A stretch of 64,000 nucleotides of DNA, taken from Leptotrichia buccalis C-1013-b. GTDB taxonomy: Bacteria > Fusobacteriota > Fusobacteriia > Fusobacteriales > Leptotrichiaceae. This document shows positions 61,941 through 64,000 of the stretch, in pieces (the stretch's first letter is position 1; each line of letters starts with the position of its first letter). Position numbers and translations under genes: made by a program. The notes under the pieces were generated by a model, which saw nothing but the letters and a program-made list of their open reading frames with translations, was not told the DNA's origin and ran no database searches. The stretch spans positions 2,108,001-2,172,000 of the forward strand of contig NC_013192.1 of NCBI RefSeq assembly GCF_000023905.1, written 5' to 3'.

Positions 61941-64000
61941 ATGTGGAAGAAAATAGCTTATGGTGGGCTGATATTAATACTAATATATTTTATATATGCG
62001 GTATTCTTTAAAAAAATTCCTGCACCACTTGAACAAATGCAAAAGGATATGAAAGCCAAAAAAGTTGTGTACAGATTAAAAGATGACGCAATTATTTATG
62101 CAGATGAGCAAATTGGCTCTGAAGGTGATGAGATTATAAGGTTTAAAAATGTAATTGTAGATTTATTAAAAAAGAAAATGCTAATTTCTGGAAAACAGGC
62201 TGAGGTTAATACAAAAACATCTGATATAACGTTACACGGAAAAGTAGTAGGAGCAACGAAAGATAAAAAATGGGAAATGTATACGGAACGTGTCGAATAT
62301 AAGAAGCAGGGGGACTTACTAATTTCTCCAGTAAAAACAAAGTTAATAAATAAAATTGATAAAACAGAATCAGAATCAGACAGGGTGGAAACAACTACAA
62401 AATTTGAAATAATTACAGCGATAGGTCATGCAAAGCACATTGATCATAAAGAACAAAGAACAATGACAGCAGATAAAATTATTTATAACACTACTACGAA
62501 AATAACAAATGCAGAAGGGCATGTAATTTATATAGACAAAAAGAAAAAAAGGGAACTACGTGGAGATAAAATGTCTTATGATGAAGTGCATAAGTTCGGA
62601 ACTGCAGAGGGACACGTAATTTATCTGGATCATGCAAATAATAGGGAATTAACAGCAGATAAAATGACTTATGATGATATAAATAAAATAGTTACTGCGG
62701 AAGGACATGCATTTTACAAGGATAAAGAGAAAAATCGACAACTGCGTGCGGATAAAATGCGTTTTGACGATAAAAATCAAGTAGGTAACGCGGAAGGACA
62801 TGTAATTTATACTGACCCTGAAAATAGACTGACTGGAGATAAAGTTGACTATTACAGAAAAGAAGAGCGGATAGAAGGTCAAGGACACATTGTTTATACG
62901 GGTAGAAATTCAGTAATTTCAGGAGACAAGGCAACGTATTTCATTAAGAAAAAACAGATTGATGGAAGAGGAAATGTGAAGTATACGGGGCAAACAATGA
63001 TAATTACAGGAGATCACGTATTTTATGATGAAGTTTCCAAAATATTAAACGGAGATGGAAATGGTACTTATAACTATCTGCCAAGAAAAATAACAGGTAC
63101 GTATAAAACAGGAGTTTATAACCTTAAGACACATGTACTTACAACAAATGACCAGTATACTGCAAATTATGATGACTATAAAATGGATGGAACTGGACTT
63201 GTTTACGCATTCCAAACTGGAGCAGCTTCAATGAAAGGTCCATTTAATGTAAGAAAGCAAAACTTTAATGTACATGGTGCAAATGGAACAATGAACACAA
63301 TTTCAAAGGACATTTTTGCAAATAAAATGGTAATGACAAGTACTCAAGGCGATAGAATTACAGCGAATACTGGACAAGGAAGTTTTGAAAAGAAAGAATT
63401 CAGGTTTGACGGTCAAGTAAAAGGTAAAATTCGTGGAAATGTAAAAGACTTGATAAATGACCCAACACCGCTTGTAGAGTCAGAAGCTGTAAATTTTGTA
63501 GGAAATACAGCAAAAATTTATTTTATTTCACATAAAAACGGTAAAAATATGAGTATTACCCGAAGTGAAATTAAAGGAAATGTCCGTATGACTTATAAAG
63601 AAGTTACATTGGATTCACAGTATAATGAAATTGATACAGGAAGAAATCTTATTCTTGCAAGAGATAAAGTTATGGTAGATTTTAGAAATAATACAAAAAT
63701 GACTTCTAATTACTTGTATATGGATATGAATAAGCAGGAAGGGTATGCGAGAAATAACGTAAAAATTATAAGCCGATTACCGCAATTTAAAACAATCAAT
63801 ACTAGTGCGGATAGAGCTATAATTTATTTGAAGGACAAAAAAATAAAGCTGAATGGGAAAGTAGTTACTTATCAAGGAAAAAATATGATATCTTCTCAAA
63901 GTGCAGTTTATGATATGGATAAAAAAATTCTTGAAAACCGAGGAAAGATTCAAATGCAATATGAAATTCAAAATCAAGGTCAAAGTGATGAAGAACAAGT
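61941..64000 (+). CDS. LptC/LptA-like (OstA) lipopolysaccharide-transport protein, very long, truncated by window end
   Basis: Open from ATG 61941 (AGGAGAAAAATA upstream) to the window edge, at least 686 residues with no stop. An N-terminal membrane anchor (GGLILILIYFIYAVFF) as in LptC is followed by many OstA/LptA-type beta turns. Four consecutive units AEGHV(I)Y at residues 191, 222, 253 and 284 recur exactly every 31 residues, each with a DKM.YD block; divergent units continue (GQGHIVY at 313). Such beta-jelly-roll stacks form the periplasmic bridge for LPS. Much longer than LptC or LptA, about 190 residues each, so it may fuse both functions. Read-through length beyond 64000 is unknown. 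Confidence 0.8.
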   Translation, partial: MWKKIAYGGLILILIYFIYAVFFKKIPAPLEQMQKDMKAKKVVYRLKDDAIIYADEQIGSEGDEIIRFKNVIVDLLKKKMLISGKQAEVNTKTSDITLHGKVVGATKDKKWEMYTERVEYKKQGDLLISPVKTKLINKIDKTESESDRVETTTKFEIITAIGHAKHIDHKEQRTMTADKIIYNTTTKITNAEGHVIYIDKKKKRELRGDKMSYDEVHKFGTAEGHVIYLDHANNRELTADKMTYDDINKIVTAEGHAFYKDKEKNRQLRADKMRFDDKNQVGNAEGHVIYTDPENRLTGDKVDYYRKEERIEGQGHIVYTGRNSVISGDKATYFIKKKQIDGRGNVKYTGQTMIITGDHVFYDEVSKILNGDGNGTYNYLPRKITGTYKTGVYNLKTHVLTTNDQYTANYDDYKMDGTGLVYAFQTGAASMKGPFNVRKQNFNVHGANGTMNTISKDIFANKMVMTSTQGDRITANTGQGSFEKKEFRFDGQVKGKIRGNVKDLINDPTPLVESEAVNFVGNTAKIYFISHKNGKNMSITRSEIKGNVRMTYKEVTLDSQYNEIDTGRNLILARDKVMVDFRNNTKMTSNYLYMDMNKQEGYARNNVKIISRLPQFKTINTSADRAIIYLKDKKIKLNGKVVTYQGKNMISSQSAVYDMDKKILENRGKIQMQYEIQNQGQSDEEQ

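Overview
The window is a strongly A+T-rich bacterial chromosome segment. Its gene content (a Gram-negative envelope with LptC/LptA-type lipopolysaccharide transport and an Omp85-type barrel remnant, a compact alpha ribosomal operon, PerR-ferritin, many TTG/GTG starts) and the look of the proteins best fit a Fusobacteriota member of the Leptotrichia type. That assignment is inference from protein character; no rRNA or tRNA gene is present to confirm it.

Layout. 1-2.8 kb: end of dapH, a secreted TPR protein and a secreted LD-carboxypeptidase (+ strand). 3-17.3 kb: a minus-strand shikimate/aromatic block in transcription order ybjQ, aroF (DAHP synthase), TPR-glycosyltransferase, tyrA, GNAT, aroB, [inserted module], aroA, secreted esterase, aroC. 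The insertion between aroB and aroA holds a DUF262 protein, a HEPN-like domain fused to an adenine-specific DNA methyltransferase, and a small upstream ORF split by a complete IS5-family element. 18-19 kb: a small orphan gene, a terminator and a MITE-like derivative of the same IS. 19-22.5 kb: yqeK-rnr-smpB (minus). 22.6-26.2 kb: infA-rpmJ-rpsM-rpsK-rpsD-rpoA-rplQ (plus). 26.6-31.2 kb: secreted tannase-like hydrolase with an orphan histidine kinase, then perR and ferritin. 31.4-37.4 kb (minus): a GspE/PilB-type ATPase, an unknown gene, tsaC, prs, glmU and a repeat protein. 37.6-45.5 kb (minus): a membrane protein and a surface-glycan cluster (glycerophosphotransferase-like, GT2, GT32-like, a Wzy-like polymerase, two tandem membrane paralogues). 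45.6-47 kb: debris (IS3 fragment, truncated outer-membrane barrel, ORF fragment). 47.2-50 kb: glgC-glgA (minus). 50.2-52 kb: a second copy of the orphan family, a structured gap and an RsmC-like methyltransferase. 52.2-53.9 kb: a DUF262-DUF1524 (GmrSD-like) protein. 54-58.3 kb: a five-gene cassette of a P1B-type ATPase with cysteine-free HMA-like proteins. 58.3-64 kb: gpmA, mutS and the start of a very long LptC/LptA-like protein that runs off the window.

Most interesting are the DUF262 + HEPN-methyltransferase module inside the aromatic operon, with an IS5 that cut its small leading ORF and lies between aroB and the downstream genes, and the P1B-ATPase/HMA-like cassette with a Ser-Cys-Gly motif where CPC is expected. 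Secondary observations are a GmrSD-like protein whose HNH-type His appears replaced by Tyr, a near-identical hairpin leader before perR and that gene, an intrinsic terminator immediately upstream of the aromatic operon, and an LptC/LptA-like protein with exact 31-residue repeats.
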